From: Strigamia acuminata
Taxonomy: Eukaryota > Arthropoda > Chilopoda > Geophilomorpha > Linotaeniidae
Assembly (NCBI GenBank): GCA_949358305.1
Contig: OX442324.1
Location: 5,833,575-5,897,574 of the forward strand
Direction: 5' to 3'
DNA: 64,000 nucleotides
In this document: positions 50,092-64,000 of the stretch, in pieces
How positions within the stretch are numbered: position 1 is the stretch's first letter
Layout of the letters: the number at the start of each line of letters is the position of its first letter
Notes under the pieces: model-generated
Database searches by the model: none
What the model saw: the letters and a program-made list of their open reading frames with translations, nothing else
What the model was told of the DNA's origin: nothing
Made by a program: the position numbers and the translations under genes

Positions 50092-51469
50092 GGCTGTAAC
50101 AACAATTCCTAAACCGAAGGAAAAAAGACGTCCTGAAGCGTCCGTTTTGTGCAGTTGATTAGGGAGCTCGGCTCTGTAGGCACAACTTGGCGACCGCATC
50201 AAAATGGCGAACAAAGCGGAAGTTCAAAAACCGTCGAAACTTTCGCTTCACGGCTCGAGGTGGCGCGAGTAACAAAGCAATATGGCAGCGTAGATTGGCG
50301 CGACGTATTCAAATTTTGAATTCGGATTAGTAAGGAATATTTTGGTGTTTTGAATTAAATTACGATTTTCAAAGGGAATTACTCTCCAAGGAAAAACAAC
50401 AGGTTTTTATTTTTTCTCGTTTACGTCATCTGGAGTCAATGAAGAGCCGATATGGTCAAGTTTGCTTCACATCAACGCTCCCACTTAATCTCACCGGGTT
50501 CTATGGCCGCCAAGGCAACATCAAACAAAGAAATGCGAGGGCAACGCACAAATCTATGGAATGCTAGAACAAGCACAAGCCAAAAACACAGCGAGTTTGC
50601 GTTTAAAACTACACACTGGAAAAGTTTGTTTTTAATCATTTATGAAAAGGTTGCTGGATCGCATTTCACTTGAGAATTAATTTAAGTTTAATGATGACTA
50701 GCTCGTAATTTCATTTTCAATTAACGGATGAAATTTTCATTTCAATGTGTTTTATTTCCTTTTTTTTTTAAAGAAAAAAAAAGAAAATAAAAATGTCGAT
50801 TCATACACTTAAAAAACAACCGCTGAAAATGAAAATTTCATTGGCCAACGAAAATTCAGTAAAAACTTAGCCATATTGCAACCACATGAAAAGTCCCATA
50901 CAGATAACTTTATCGAATTTTAAGTACTCATTAGCCAGACAACGCAAGCTGTCAATACAGATTTAAAATAAAAATAAAACTAACAAAAATACACAAAATA
51001 AATCAGGTTCATATCCACTCAGATCATGAAGAAATGAATAAATGCAACTTTTCTTTCCGTTTCTTTTCTTTTCTTTCTAGTGAAACATTCGGTAAACACA
51101 TCCAAACAAACCTAACTTAAGTAGCATTACACAACAAATCACTTTTTTAGACTACGTAACTAAACATTAACTTACTAAATTATATTTTTATCAATTAAAA
51201 AAAATTAAAATCAAAATTAATTTTGTACAAAACAAAAAAAACCCAGAAGTTTTCTCTTCTTTAAAAATAAAAATTAAAAAATTAAAACTTAAAAAAATTA
51301 AAAACAAAAAAACAAAAAAAAAAAACAACCGAGAAAAAAAAAAGAGAAAAAAAAGTTAAAACTGGTCAAAATTCTTCATGACCTGGGTGCGTGCTGTTAC
51401 TGTCCAGCAAAAAGAAAAAATATTTGACAGAATAAGAAAAAAAATGAGATAATGATTAGGGAGGCCAAT
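50092..51469. other. Intergenic: RSK upstream region and macoilin 3' UTR
   Basis: The frame upstream of the RSK ATG stays open to 50214, but the family start MPLAQL at 50091 is preferred. Sequence around 50100-50320 is richer in CpG and probably holds the RSK promoter; 50750-51460 is A-rich low complexity, probably the macoilin 3' UTR. Confidence 0.5.
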
Positions 51470-54400
51470 TTACAGATCAGCTAAAACTCCTTTGGGAGTA
51501 TAGACAAGGGCATTAGGATCGAGATTTGATGTTGTAATTTTGTCTTCTGTAACGAATTTGGAAGAGTAAATTGAAGGGCTCATCATGCCAGAGTCGAGGC
51601 TCACAGGAGTATATGCGGTGGGAGGCATTACAGCCATTACTTCAGCTATCTTCGACTTCAAGTCTTCGATTTCCTTCTCTTTCTGCAATAGAAGACCTGA
51701 AAAGAAGATTTAAAAAAAAAAAAATCAGTTTTTGTATTCGCAGCAGCGCCATTAACAAAATCGATTACTTTGCGTGATCTCCAATTGCCGTTTAGCTTCT
51801 CCAAGTGCAGAGAACAAATCGAGTTTAAGTCTCGTCTCGGCACTCAAACTATTCTCCAGATGCGCGTTCTTGTCTTGCATTGCCGACAACGCCGACATCA
51901 GTACTTCAGTGTCGTTTTGGTTTTCTTTGTACTGACGTAAAGCCTGGAAGAAAAAAAACAAATTTTAAGTTATCACACACACAACAAGGACAAGTTAATA
52001 CCTGTGCTTCCCTCTCCGAGTGCCTGAGTCTTTCTTCGCATATTTTAAGATCTCTTCGAAGAATTTTGACATCGGTTTCCAAATCCCGTTTATGAGTTTT
52101 ACAATTTTCCGAGCACTCGTTCCTATAAATAGTAATATAAGATAATCAATTGAATGTCGCTTTCTCAACCGCACGTTTGCCACGGCAACCTCGTATTGGC
52201 CGTTGCCAAAGCAACCGCTCGAGCAGCGGCTTCTTCAGCCTTTTTGTTTTTCCGTTCTGAAAGCAACTGCGACTCGAACACGGATTTAATGCGCTTTTCT
52301 TCTTGCAATTTCTTTTCTAACGATGAAATGGTTTGTTTATCCTGTTGCCTCGCAGTCACTAGCCCGTGCAACCTAATTTCAAGAGTTTCTCAATTACTAC
52401 AACAAATAAACAACAAATCATACCGCAGCCTTTCTCACTTGGATTGCAAGTTTTCATTATCCTGCTGTACTTGCAACAGTTCGTTTTTAGTGCTTCGTTC
52501 TCCCACTATGAACGAGCTATTCTGCATTCGTAGATTCTGTTCGCACTGTCGACTCGCTTGCAGATCGGCTTTTAAGCGTTTGATATCAGATTCTAACCTA
52601 AAAGAGCCAAAATATTCAGTCGCAACCAAAAAAAGAAATGAATAAAAAGCTCACAAACAAAAAACACCTTAACATTAACCTGAATAGATGATCGTCTTTT
52701 TGACTATTCAAATTATTAGCCGTGTTCTCCTTAGCGGACGAATTTTTATTCTTTTTTCCACTAGTCTGTGATCCAGCGATGTAAATGCTGTTATCCTTGA
52801 CATGACTGGACGTAGAACTGGAAGAATTTCCCCAAGACCCACCCCGAAAATTGGCACCAGGTGTCCCGTTACTGCCACTCATTTTATGAAGGACGCCATT
52901 AGCCTTGAAACTTTTATCGTGTTCTAAATCTTCGTTTTCATCAAAATCATTAACGCAGTTGTTGGATTTCACTTTATGGTTGACACTGGACTGATGATGC
53001 GTCTCCATAAATTCGAGTTCTTTTTCGAGAGATGCATGTCCGTTTGTGATTATATGCTGTTGTTGTTGATGGTGATGATGTTGATGCCGTTTACTTTCGC
53101 GCACTTCCACTTCGCTCAATTTGCTATTCACCACTACATTGTCACAGTTTTTCACATTGCTGCTATTGCTGCCGTGATTACCTGGTAACCTTTTACTGCT
53201 ACTGTTACTCAAACTGTTGCTATTGTTTGTGCTATTGTTGTGACTCGATAAACCACTATCAGTGGAAATATCGTCCATACATTTTGATGATGATGAATCT
53301 GAAATCACGTTTGAGTCTGTTAGGAATCATCATTATAGAAATAAAATTATTATACAGGGAGTTCACAAAGTCTTTAAACAATTTGAAATTTTTTTTTACA
53401 TGTAACATTAAGTGGAAAAAAAATAATTTTTTTTGCACTTTAAGATGTTATTAGTGTTTGCGGAGGGGTACTTATGTAAAACGTCAAGTTATAACCTTAC
53501 ATCCTCATAACAGGGTATAAATATAAGGTAAGGCTAAATTAAAACCTTATTTTATGAAATAAGGGAGCCAATCCAGTTCAAGTATACTTTTGCCATCCAA
53601 TTTATATGCTTAGCCAAACTGATCTAACCACAGAAGCAAATTTGACACAATCCATTGTTAAATTCACGGAGAATTTTGCATACAACATCATGCTGCACTT
53701 AGCACGATCGTGACCGATCAACATTCCCGGTTGACCGGTCGATTAATCTGCATGTGGCATCATGCTGCGGCTAACACGACTTTGTAAATCATGTGCCAAC
53801 CCGCAAACACACCAAGTTTTAAACCTCCATGAATTTATACAACAGTTATAAGCTTATAACTTGACATTTTAGAACGCACAAGTACCCCTCAGCAAAAACT
53901 GTTGTTAAAGTTTTTATTAATGTTATGCTTCTTGTTTCGGAGATCAATTAAGAAATAAAAATAATTAAAAAGGAAATGTATACAAAAATCGCTACTCTAC
54001 AAAGAAACAACAATTCATAAAGTTCTCCATAAGAATTTGAGGTGGCCTGATTTTCTGGCCTCCTCGTTCCCCAGACATAACACCCCTGGATTTTTTCTTG
54101 TGGGGTTATACAAAACATATTGTCTACTGTACTATAAGGGTTATAAATGACCTTAAGAAAAGAATAACTGCCGCCGTTGAGACCATCGATGAAGCTGTTA
54201 AGACAGACATGGACAAAAATTGAATATTGTTTAGATGTCGTCCATGCAAAGAATGGGGCCCATATAGAAATTTATACTATAAATTTTACTGTAAATACTC
54301 GCATACAGTGTGAGAAATTTGTGGTAGAAAACACAGCCATAAAGTTATTAGGGGGTTGCAATATACGCAATAAAAATGGAAAAGTGGAAAATTAACATAC

Positions 54401-57400
54401 ATGTAATGTTTTGTTAGTTTATTGTATATTATTTATCGCATGTCTGTAATGTGTATACTTTGATTTGTATTCACTGTGCATTATGCTCTCTTATTTTATT
54501 AGTTTCAGTTAGCGCCATCTGTTATCATTTTCTGCACTAGATGTTATGCTTGTAGCTTTATCCTCAACTTCTATATACACGTTTAAGTACCTGGTTTGAG
54601 GCTATACCATTTACTTCTTTCTTTGAGAGTAAAGTTCTTGGTCAGATCTTGTTTGGACCCAGTTGGATGCACACCTTAACAACTGTCATCATTATGAATC
54701 CACAGACCTCAAAAACTAACACGTTTAAAGTATAATGTATAACGTACAACGTGCTGATGTGTATATTAGCACGTTGTACGTTAAACAAACCTACTTTTTC
54801 CTGAAAATGAGCCAGCACCAGCGAAAACGTTCATTGTTTGAGGAAGATATAAATTGTAAATTTAAATAAATAAATAAATACCGTATTTTTTCGAATTAAA
54901 TTAGCGGCTTATAATTACAAATGCAATTTTTTGCCACGACTTCTAATCGAGAGCAACTTCTATTCGAGGGTGACCTTTAATTCGAATTGTTTACAGTGCA
55001 TATACATGCCACGCAATTTTGCCCTGATATTGTTCAAAATGGCACTGTTTTTGTTATAAATTTTTATTTTATTGTGTTTATACAGTTTAAATACCTAAAT
55101 AAATGTTTCTTTCACAAAAGAAATTACATAAAACAGTAATTTTTTTTGTGAATTTCTTCGAATATTAGCCGCGGTTTATAATCTAGGGCGACTTGTATTC
55201 GAGGGCAACTTTAATTCGAAGAAATACAGTATGTATTTCTTTGATAATTCTTATTGCATTATTCGTATCGCATTGTACGCCATATATGGCTTTTCTTTCG
55301 TACCAAAATTACTATACGCGAGTATTTACGGTATTTGAAAAAAAAACATTACTACTACTCTGTAGACCGAACATAGGACGAGTCTCAGAAACTTGTCCGA
55401 TCCAGGGAGGGAATGTCCAGTTTATAAAGTGTACGCTCTCTGGTCCGAACAAATGCCTCATGTCCGGAGTGGAGAGAGGGTGAACAATTCGAAACAGCGA
55501 GACATGAAACGTTTTACACATATTTTGGATGCAAATTACATTTTGCATCCGAAACATGTCAAAACGTTTCATTTATCCTTTAAAAACGTCGCTAAAACAT
55601 TAAAAAAAATCATGTGGCCACCAATCACGTGACTTTTTTAAAATGTTTTAGCGGTGTTTTCCAATATTAGTTTTAGGTCCGAACAGAGTACGCAGTATTT
55701 ACTTTATATTATGTACACATTCCAAAAGTATCCGACTTTGTGAACACCCTGTATTTCAATCAAAATACTTTTGTCTGAAGTGGAAGTTAAGCTTTGCTGT
55801 TCGTTTGGTAAAGCCTGCTGTAATAACTGCATGTAAAAATGATTTTCTTTGGCTACTTCTTTTTGCTTTCTCTGCAAGACGTCATGAAACAACAAACAAC
55901 ATGAAATATCGTATGTACCGTATATCTTCGATTTCCCCGCGAGCCTCCTTTAGCGCACGATCCTCAAATTGCGCGCGGGAAAAAAATTAATTTTGTAAGT
56001 AGTGCGTGTGCGCAATTCGAAACGGTGAGACTTAAAACGTTTTACACATATTCCGGATGCAAATTACATTTTGCATCCGAGACGTGTCCAAACGTTTTAT
56101 TTGTCCTCTTAAAACTTCGCGAAAACATTTAAAAAAATCATGAGAGAGCCAACTACGTGATTTTTTTAAAAATGTTTTGACGATGTTTTGGCGATGTTAA
56201 AACGACTGGCCAATATCAGCTTTAAATAGCCCGCGGGTCTCAAATTGTGAGCGGGGAAAAGATAAATTTTGTAAATAGCGTGCGGGTCTTGAATTGCGCA
56301 CGAGTGCACAACAGTGAGTCATTGAAACAGTTAGAAATGAAAAGTTTTACACACATTTCGGATGCAAATTACATTTTACATCCGAAACGTGTCCAAACGT
56401 TTCATTTATCCTTTAAAAACGTCGCCAAACCTTTTAAAAACCATGTAGCCACCAACTACGTGATTTTTATAAATGTTTTGGCGATGTTAAAACCATTGAC
56501 CAATATCAGTTTCATAAAGCGCGTGGGCCTCTAATAGCTTGCAAGTCTCGAATTGGGCGCGGGATAATTTTTTTTACAAGATATACGGTAAAATTTGAAG
56601 AAAAAAAAATATTTTTTACTTGTCTAATTTTGTAGCCAATATAACTTTTAAAACCAAACCCAAGTGTTACGACTGGATAACCAATACTGAAAAAAAATTT
56701 AAAAAATTAATTAATGAAATAAAAGAAAATAATATTATTTTATACCAATGTGCTGCAAAAGGCCGACAGAGATCTAAATGAAATGGTAAATTTTTAAGTT
56801 CCTTCAGCCGCACTGAAGCTTCTATATAAACAAATAATAACCACAGAGATACTGTTGGAAGACAGACCCCACGTTCTGAAAGCAAAATAAATAATAATTT
56901 AAAAAAACAAAAACAATTTTTTCATACTCTGTATTTAATTTTTTTTCCTTACCCGTATGCCACACATATTGGACCCAAACGTATGTACTTGCGGCAAAAA
57001 AAAGCCAATGCACCGGAATGAATAGAAAACAGATCATGTCAGATGTTAGTGCTATGCACACAAAGAAGACGGAGAAGGCCTTTATAAATTATAAAATAAA
57101 AAAAAACAAAAAACGATGATTAGAATTTGCATTATTAAGTTATTTCGAGAAGATTGTTTATTTTAGGTCTTTTTTCGATGGAAATAGATTTTAAAATAAG
57201 ATTTTGAATAATTTGGCGTGGTTTTAAAACGACTGGTTTGGTTGGCACTAGGAACGACGAGAGCCAAACAAAACTCGATCATCCATTTCTCCAAGTCACA
57301 TCTAAAATTAGAATTCGTCTCAAAGATCCATTTGTGCAGAAATCTTGACAATTACGAACAACTATCCTTGGACTAATCAATCTCGTCGTCGTCAGTGATA

Positions 57401-58502
57401 AATTGCGAGGGTCAAGTGCCCGGTTACCGAAACCAAATCACTTTTAACTGATATACAGTATCGGAGTGTCCGATATTTGATTCCACCACCTTGTTGTTTA
57501 CAAAGAAACCAACTCTATCTCGCGCAAGGACGAATGATTAAGCGAGTGCAATTGCAAATCAAGCGCGCGGCTGTTTCATCTCTCGCAAATAAATACATTT
57601 GAATAAATACGGCCACGACTTTGCAATGCTCACGCTCTTCAATCTCCTTCCTTCCTTCCTTTCCAGCGGTGGCGGGCGCCTTGCCAACAGCAAGAAAATT
57701 GTACTCAAGGCAAAATTACGACCTTTCTGCTTAAATAGCAACTCATTTGAATTTGAATTTAATACGCCACAAGTTACGAAATAAAAAATATTTTAAAAAA
57801 AAAATAGTTTAAAAAGCATCAAAATCAGTGTCCATTACAAAACATTCCAAAGGTTAAGTGCGCGTGGTGTGGTCAATATATGGAAATACTCACCAAGCCT
57901 TGATACTTGAATGAATCGTAAACACTTCGTAAAAAAAGCCAAAAGGGCCACAAATACTCAAAACGAAATTCGAGGATGAAATCAGCTAGCAACACCAGAC
58001 TCCATACGAGTACGAACTTGACGTATAGAAAAGAACTGGAATAAAAAGAGAGAAAGAATAAATAAATAAATACATAAATAAATAAATGAATAAATAAAGA
58101 ATTTAGACTCGAACATTTACATACAGAAAAAATGAAGGGAAAAAACGAGCTCAAACGGGTTTTGTGCGTGTGTGTACTCTGCATTCCGGTGAGTGACATA
58201 TTGATACAGTGTTGTTTGATCAAAAGTGCAGAGAATGGAGAGAATGGAGAAAAATTGCGTGTAAAATTGGTGTTAGGCAGTAAATTTGTTTTTCTTTATT
58301 AATTAGGCAGTTTGAATGAACGCTAGAGCCGGTTTTGTATAGCATGTGTTTTGCGTGTGTGTGTAAAATGCGAGGTGTAGAAGCCATTTTGAGTGCTGAG
58401 GTCTAAGTTCATTTTTCGTTACCTTCCGTAAATATTTTCCGCGATCTTGGTTCGTTTCAACGGCCGCCGCAGTTTGCCACAATCGGCATTCCGTCTCTTC
58501 AT
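51470..58502 (-). CDS. MACO1: Macoilin, 12 exons, about 710 aa
   Basis: Macoilin is a conserved ER/neuronal membrane protein with an N-terminal multi-pass region and a C-terminal coiled coil; it acts in neuronal excitability in worms. Exons (minus): 58502-58423, 58035-57894, 57079-56953, 56875-56746, 56686-56620, 55871-55769, 53298-52680, 52597-52439, 52372-52190, 52122-52002, 51943-51769, 51696-51470; phases agree. Diagnostic blocks: start MKRRNADCGKLRRPLKR, LVLLADFILEFRFEYLWPFW, FFAASTYVWVQYVWHT, VCLPTVSLWLLFVYIEA, GYPVVTLGFGFKSY. Exon 7 (about residues 217-422) is a Ser/Asn/His-rich disordered linker. Exons 8-11 give the coiled coil (IKRLKADLQASRQ; DTEVLMSALSAMQDK; HLENSLSAETRLKLDLFSAL). 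It ends ALVYTPKGVLADL. Human macoilin is 664 aa. The exon 9 donor (GTTGCC) is weak but the phase fits. The introns on both sides of exon 6 hold transposons. Confidence 0.93.
53452..53908. mobile_element. Nested MITE inside the mariner-group element
   Basis: Left: GCGGAGGGGTACTTATG, then AACGTCAAGTTATAA. Right, inverted: GCTGAGGGGTACTTGTG, then AATGTCAAGTTATAA. About 455 bp between the ends, no ORF. Confidence 0.55.
54288..55333. mobile_element. Nested inverted-repeat pair CTGTAAATACTCGC
   Basis: TACTGTAAATACTCGCATAC at about 54287 and, inverted, TACCGTAAATACTCGCGTAT at about 55313-55332 face each other and enclose the element at 54882-55232. They may be ends of one element or two separate ones. 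Confidence 0.35.
54882..55232. mobile_element. Nested MITE with CCGTATTTTTTCGAATTAAA ends, TA-flanked
   Basis: Left end CCGTATTTTTTCGAATTAAA after TA. The right end, inverted, reads CTGTATTTCTTCGAATTAAA. Sub-repeats TATTCGAGGG occur at about 54960 and 55195. The ends resemble pogo-like or Tc1-like MITEs. Confidence 0.5.
55486..55680. repeat. Copy 1 of a 190-200 bp repeat
   Basis: It shares CAATTCGAAAC, AACGTTTTACACATATT, GGATGCAAATTACATTTTGC and the CACGTGA block with copies 2 and 3. This copy is inside the mariner-group element. Confidence 0.75.
55918..56588. mobile_element. TA-flanked MITE with two tandem 200-bp repeats, in macoilin intron 5
   Basis: Ends CCGTATATCTTCG and, inverted, CCGTATATCTTG are flanked by TA (55916-55917 and 56589-56590). 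Inside are GC-rich linkers (GCGCGCGGG, GCCCGCGGG) and two tandem copies of the repeat also seen at 55486. No ORF. Confidence 0.7.
56012..56520. repeat. Copies 2 and 3 of the 190-200 bp repeat, tandem
   Basis: Copy 2 is about 56012-56225 and copy 3 about 56320-56515. Each has a near-palindrome of arms GGATGCAAA/TTTGCATCC around TTACAT (copy 3 has one change), and a block ending CCAATATCAG. Confidence 0.75.
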
Positions 58503-59264
58503 ATTCTTTATACCTATACTTTTGCCCAAAGTGCAACAATCGTTGTTAGTTTCATAAAAAAAAATTGTGAGTGGCAACAGTATGAAACTTGTCCGGATAA
58601 AGCACCATAGACCAACTTAGGCCTAAATTGTTTTGCTTTTCATACCACTTGATGCGCAAGCGCACGTATGAGGAGATCGTGACGTCATCCGTCCGTTTTG
58701 CCGCGCTTTTTTACGTACTCGCCAGGTTTGACAGTAAATAAATATCATTAGCTCAAATTTTTCACGGAATTTCAGAAATTGAAATTAATTTGAAATAACC
58801 ATGTATTTGTATTTCGCCAACAGAAAACGGAGAGTCGCATTGCGCGCATATAAAATATATTATCTGTATTGCCCTCTATTGACAGAAATTATAAGTTGTA
58901 AATGTCCTTTCCTTGTACTAGGCGTGCTATTTTTATTTATTGAAAGATATGTGATCGATCACCTGAGTAAATAACACGTGGAAATAAAAATATACATGAC
59001 TACATTAAACTTTCTTTTAATATTTTTATACATTATTTACACAAGAGTTACATCAAAAATCGGCATGTACGCTCATTACAAAATTAACTGCAATAAACCG
59101 CAACAACTCCTTACTAGATCAAATATATAACACATTTTTAATATAAAAATGAAAAAAAAAATAAACAAGTATGAACCGCAAAAGAAGTCTAAAAAATTAA
59201 AAAATTAAAACTAGAAAAACTGTTTTGTTGTTTTAAAAATCTGATTGGAAGCTCCCTCAGTTGA
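58503..59264. other. Short intergenic region: macoilin promoter and SASH 3' UTR
   Basis: Only 762 bp separate the macoilin ATG and the stop of the upstream gene. About 58650-58740 has more CpG than its surroundings; 58980-59260 is AT-rich and probably the 3' UTR. Confidence 0.5.
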
Positions 59265-62512
<3,248 letters not shown>

Positions 62513-63718
62513 AGTGATATCTCTTCTTTCTCCCTTTCAAGTCGTCATTGTGAATTCAAATGCAACGTCTAATACGCGAAATAAACAGAAAACCCAGCCA
62601 GCTCTAGCCTGCTCCGTGCACAGCGCCAAACATGAGTGGGAAAAATCAATCCGCACGCAAATGAAAGCCAGTAAAATAATAATACTGTCTCAGCAACCAC
62701 ACCCAGCTCTCCACGATTCACGGAACTTGGCGGGACAATCCAAGGGCGTGCTCAAATATTTCTCAATCTGCAAAAACAATCCGAGGAAGTGAAGCCAGCC
62801 ATCAAGCAGCGAGCAGCGAGCGAGCCTCCAACCAGGTTACCGTTGCCACGGAAACGCATCCAATGGCGAAAAATCTCGAGCTAGTTTTCAGCTCTTGCCG
62901 CTACATTTCGCCACGAGTTTCGAGCTCGAGCCTCAGCCGCTGCCAGTCTATCGACTGTAAGGTGTGGCGCGACGCAAACCCACTTTTCATCCCTCATTTC
63001 CACCAATCTCTTTAAATATTAAATAACCACCATTAATGAATCGATGCGGTGGAGATCTGGGCCGGCATGCAAAGAGTTTAGTGCACCATTAGGAAAAACA
63101 ATGGAAATAACTTACAATGAGTTGCCCCACCATGTTGACCGACTACGAGAGTACAAACGAATACATTTCGCACCTGAGCTGCGGTCCACTTTTTATTGGC
63201 TCATGATAAATTCAATCCGATTGTATTCGGGGCGAAGTGACAGGCAAGATCAGATTTCCTTCCGTCTCGTTAAAGAGGTATCATTTGGCTGCCAGGTTGT
63301 TAGAAAATTTCCAGGTAAAACAACACAATGAAAATTGCTCAAGGTTAAGAAACTCGCATTCCTCGGACACGTCAAACCATCGATTCTCAGTAGTTAAATT
63401 GTCGATCATTACATTTTTCCGAAGCAGAACTGACAAAATACTCATCACTGAATCCAATTTAAATTCTTTTCTCTCTCTCTCTTTCTTTTCTACCTGATTC
63501 TTTATGCTCCTTTATCAAAATTAAACACCCTATACAGAGTTTGGCTTTTGACCGATTTTGACCCGTAACAATTAAATCTCGCCGACTCACGCGCGTCGGC
63601 GAATGTGCGAGAACTTTAAATAGGGCGCTCGAAACGAATTTTAACCCTAATTTCGACATCGTGTACGAATTTTAGATTAAAAAGATATAATGATAGTAAT
63701 AATGAAATATAATCTCAC
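62513..63718. other. Region upstream of the SASH first exon
   Basis: CpG-richer DNA at about 62560-62960 (GAGCAGCGAGCGAGCC and nearby) may be a promoter. A small hairpin CGCCGAC/GTCGGCG sits near 63580-63602. No conserved exon was seen. Confidence 0.4.
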
Positions 63719-63805
63719 CTTATTTTCATCATGATCTTGATCCTCGTAATCGGAGGACAATGACAAGGCTTCCTCACTAGCGCTATTGATAGCGTGACTC
63801 CGTGA
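63719..63805 (-). CDS. Probable upstream exon of the SASH1-like gene
   Basis: An acceptor (TTTTTCAG) and a GTGAGA donor bound 87 nt. One frame encodes a Ser/Asp/Glu-rich peptide (SASEEALSLSSDYEDQDHDE) of 29 residues ending in phase 0. That phase would splice directly into the exon at 61716 (also phase 0), skipping 62512-61859. A second frame is also open, so the reading is inferred. The rest of such a transcript would lie beyond the window. Confidence 0.4.
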
Positions 63806-64000
63806 CTGAAAAATTACAAATACAAACGAATCAAATTTCTGATAAAGTTTGAAATTTTAAGCGGACAATACAATCCGCCACAATCTTTATTATTATCATT
63901 ATTATTATTATTATTTATTATTGATGTCAACCAAAGTTAATTTTAATTTTTTATTACATCCTTTCCCGTAAAATATTTATTCCGCACTGTTATAATGATT

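Larger units (their letters stand above)
53355..55751 (+). mobile_element. Mariner/Tc1-group element with degraded transposase, in macoilin intron 6
   Basis: The left end CAGGGAGTTCACAAAGTC and the right end, inverted, CAGGGTGTTCACAAAGTC are flanked by TA (53353-53354 and 55752-55753). On the plus strand 54040-54260 keeps the C-terminal part of a DDE transposase: PDITPLDFFLWG, KHIVY, then in another frame CLDVVHAKNGAHIE. It has frameshifts and a stop. This matches the arthropod group whose proteins carry DUF4817 and DDE_3 domains. Three or more younger inverted-repeat elements sit inside it, so most of the 2.4 kb is nested insertions. Confidence 0.75.

Noticed and set aside
50092-50214. In-frame upstream extension of RSK exon 1
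   Set aside because: The RSK family start MPLAQL at 50091 is clear; the extension has no similarity to RSK.
52976-53188. Plus-strand open frame rich in Met, Leu and His
   Set aside because: Shadow of the His/Gln/Asn-rich linker exon of macoilin on the minus strand.

Overview
This is eukaryotic genomic DNA, most likely from an arthropod. It is AT-rich, it has spliced genes with GT-AG introns, simple repeats and many small DNA transposons, and the recognisable genes are metazoan signalling genes. One of them resembles a small secreted LDLa protein I associate with arthropods. The species cannot be named from the sequence. I saw no bacterial features (operons, CRISPR, insertion sequences) and recognised no tRNA or rRNA gene.

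Layout. 0-11 kb holds no intact gene I can support. It contains a broken eIF1A copy that keeps an intron and is interrupted by a long-inverted-repeat element, several MITE-like elements, and one orphan membrane-protein-like exon on the minus strand. From 11.98 to 28.99 kb on the plus strand lies a three-exon gene for a 179-residue secreted protein with one LDLa module. Its two large introns hold a gag relic, a 17-bp minisatellite inside an inverted-repeat element, hAT-type MITEs and a complete, apparently young Ty1/copia retrotransposon (22883-27658, identical LTRs, AATAC target duplication, one 1382-codon ORF). 29-37 kb is AT-rich intergenic DNA.

From 37.36 kb to the right edge three genes lie head to tail on the minus strand. 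They are p90 ribosomal S6 kinase (RSK; 18 exons, 745 aa), macoilin (12 exons, about 710 aa) and a SASH1-like SH3/SAM scaffold (10 exons, 859 aa, plus a possible alternative upstream exon near the right edge). I rebuilt these by eye from splice sites. Codon phase is consistent across every junction and lengths are close to those of the human proteins.

The most notable structural observation is in macoilin. Two neighbouring introns flanking a 103-nt exon were each enlarged from roughly 70-75 nt by one transposon with terminal inverted repeats and a TA target duplication. One of these is itself a nest of further elements, and one end of it creates an alternative in-phase splice donor. A strong intronic hairpin in RSK, the young copia element and the minisatellite element are the other main leads. 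I did not find a clearly new multi-gene system.
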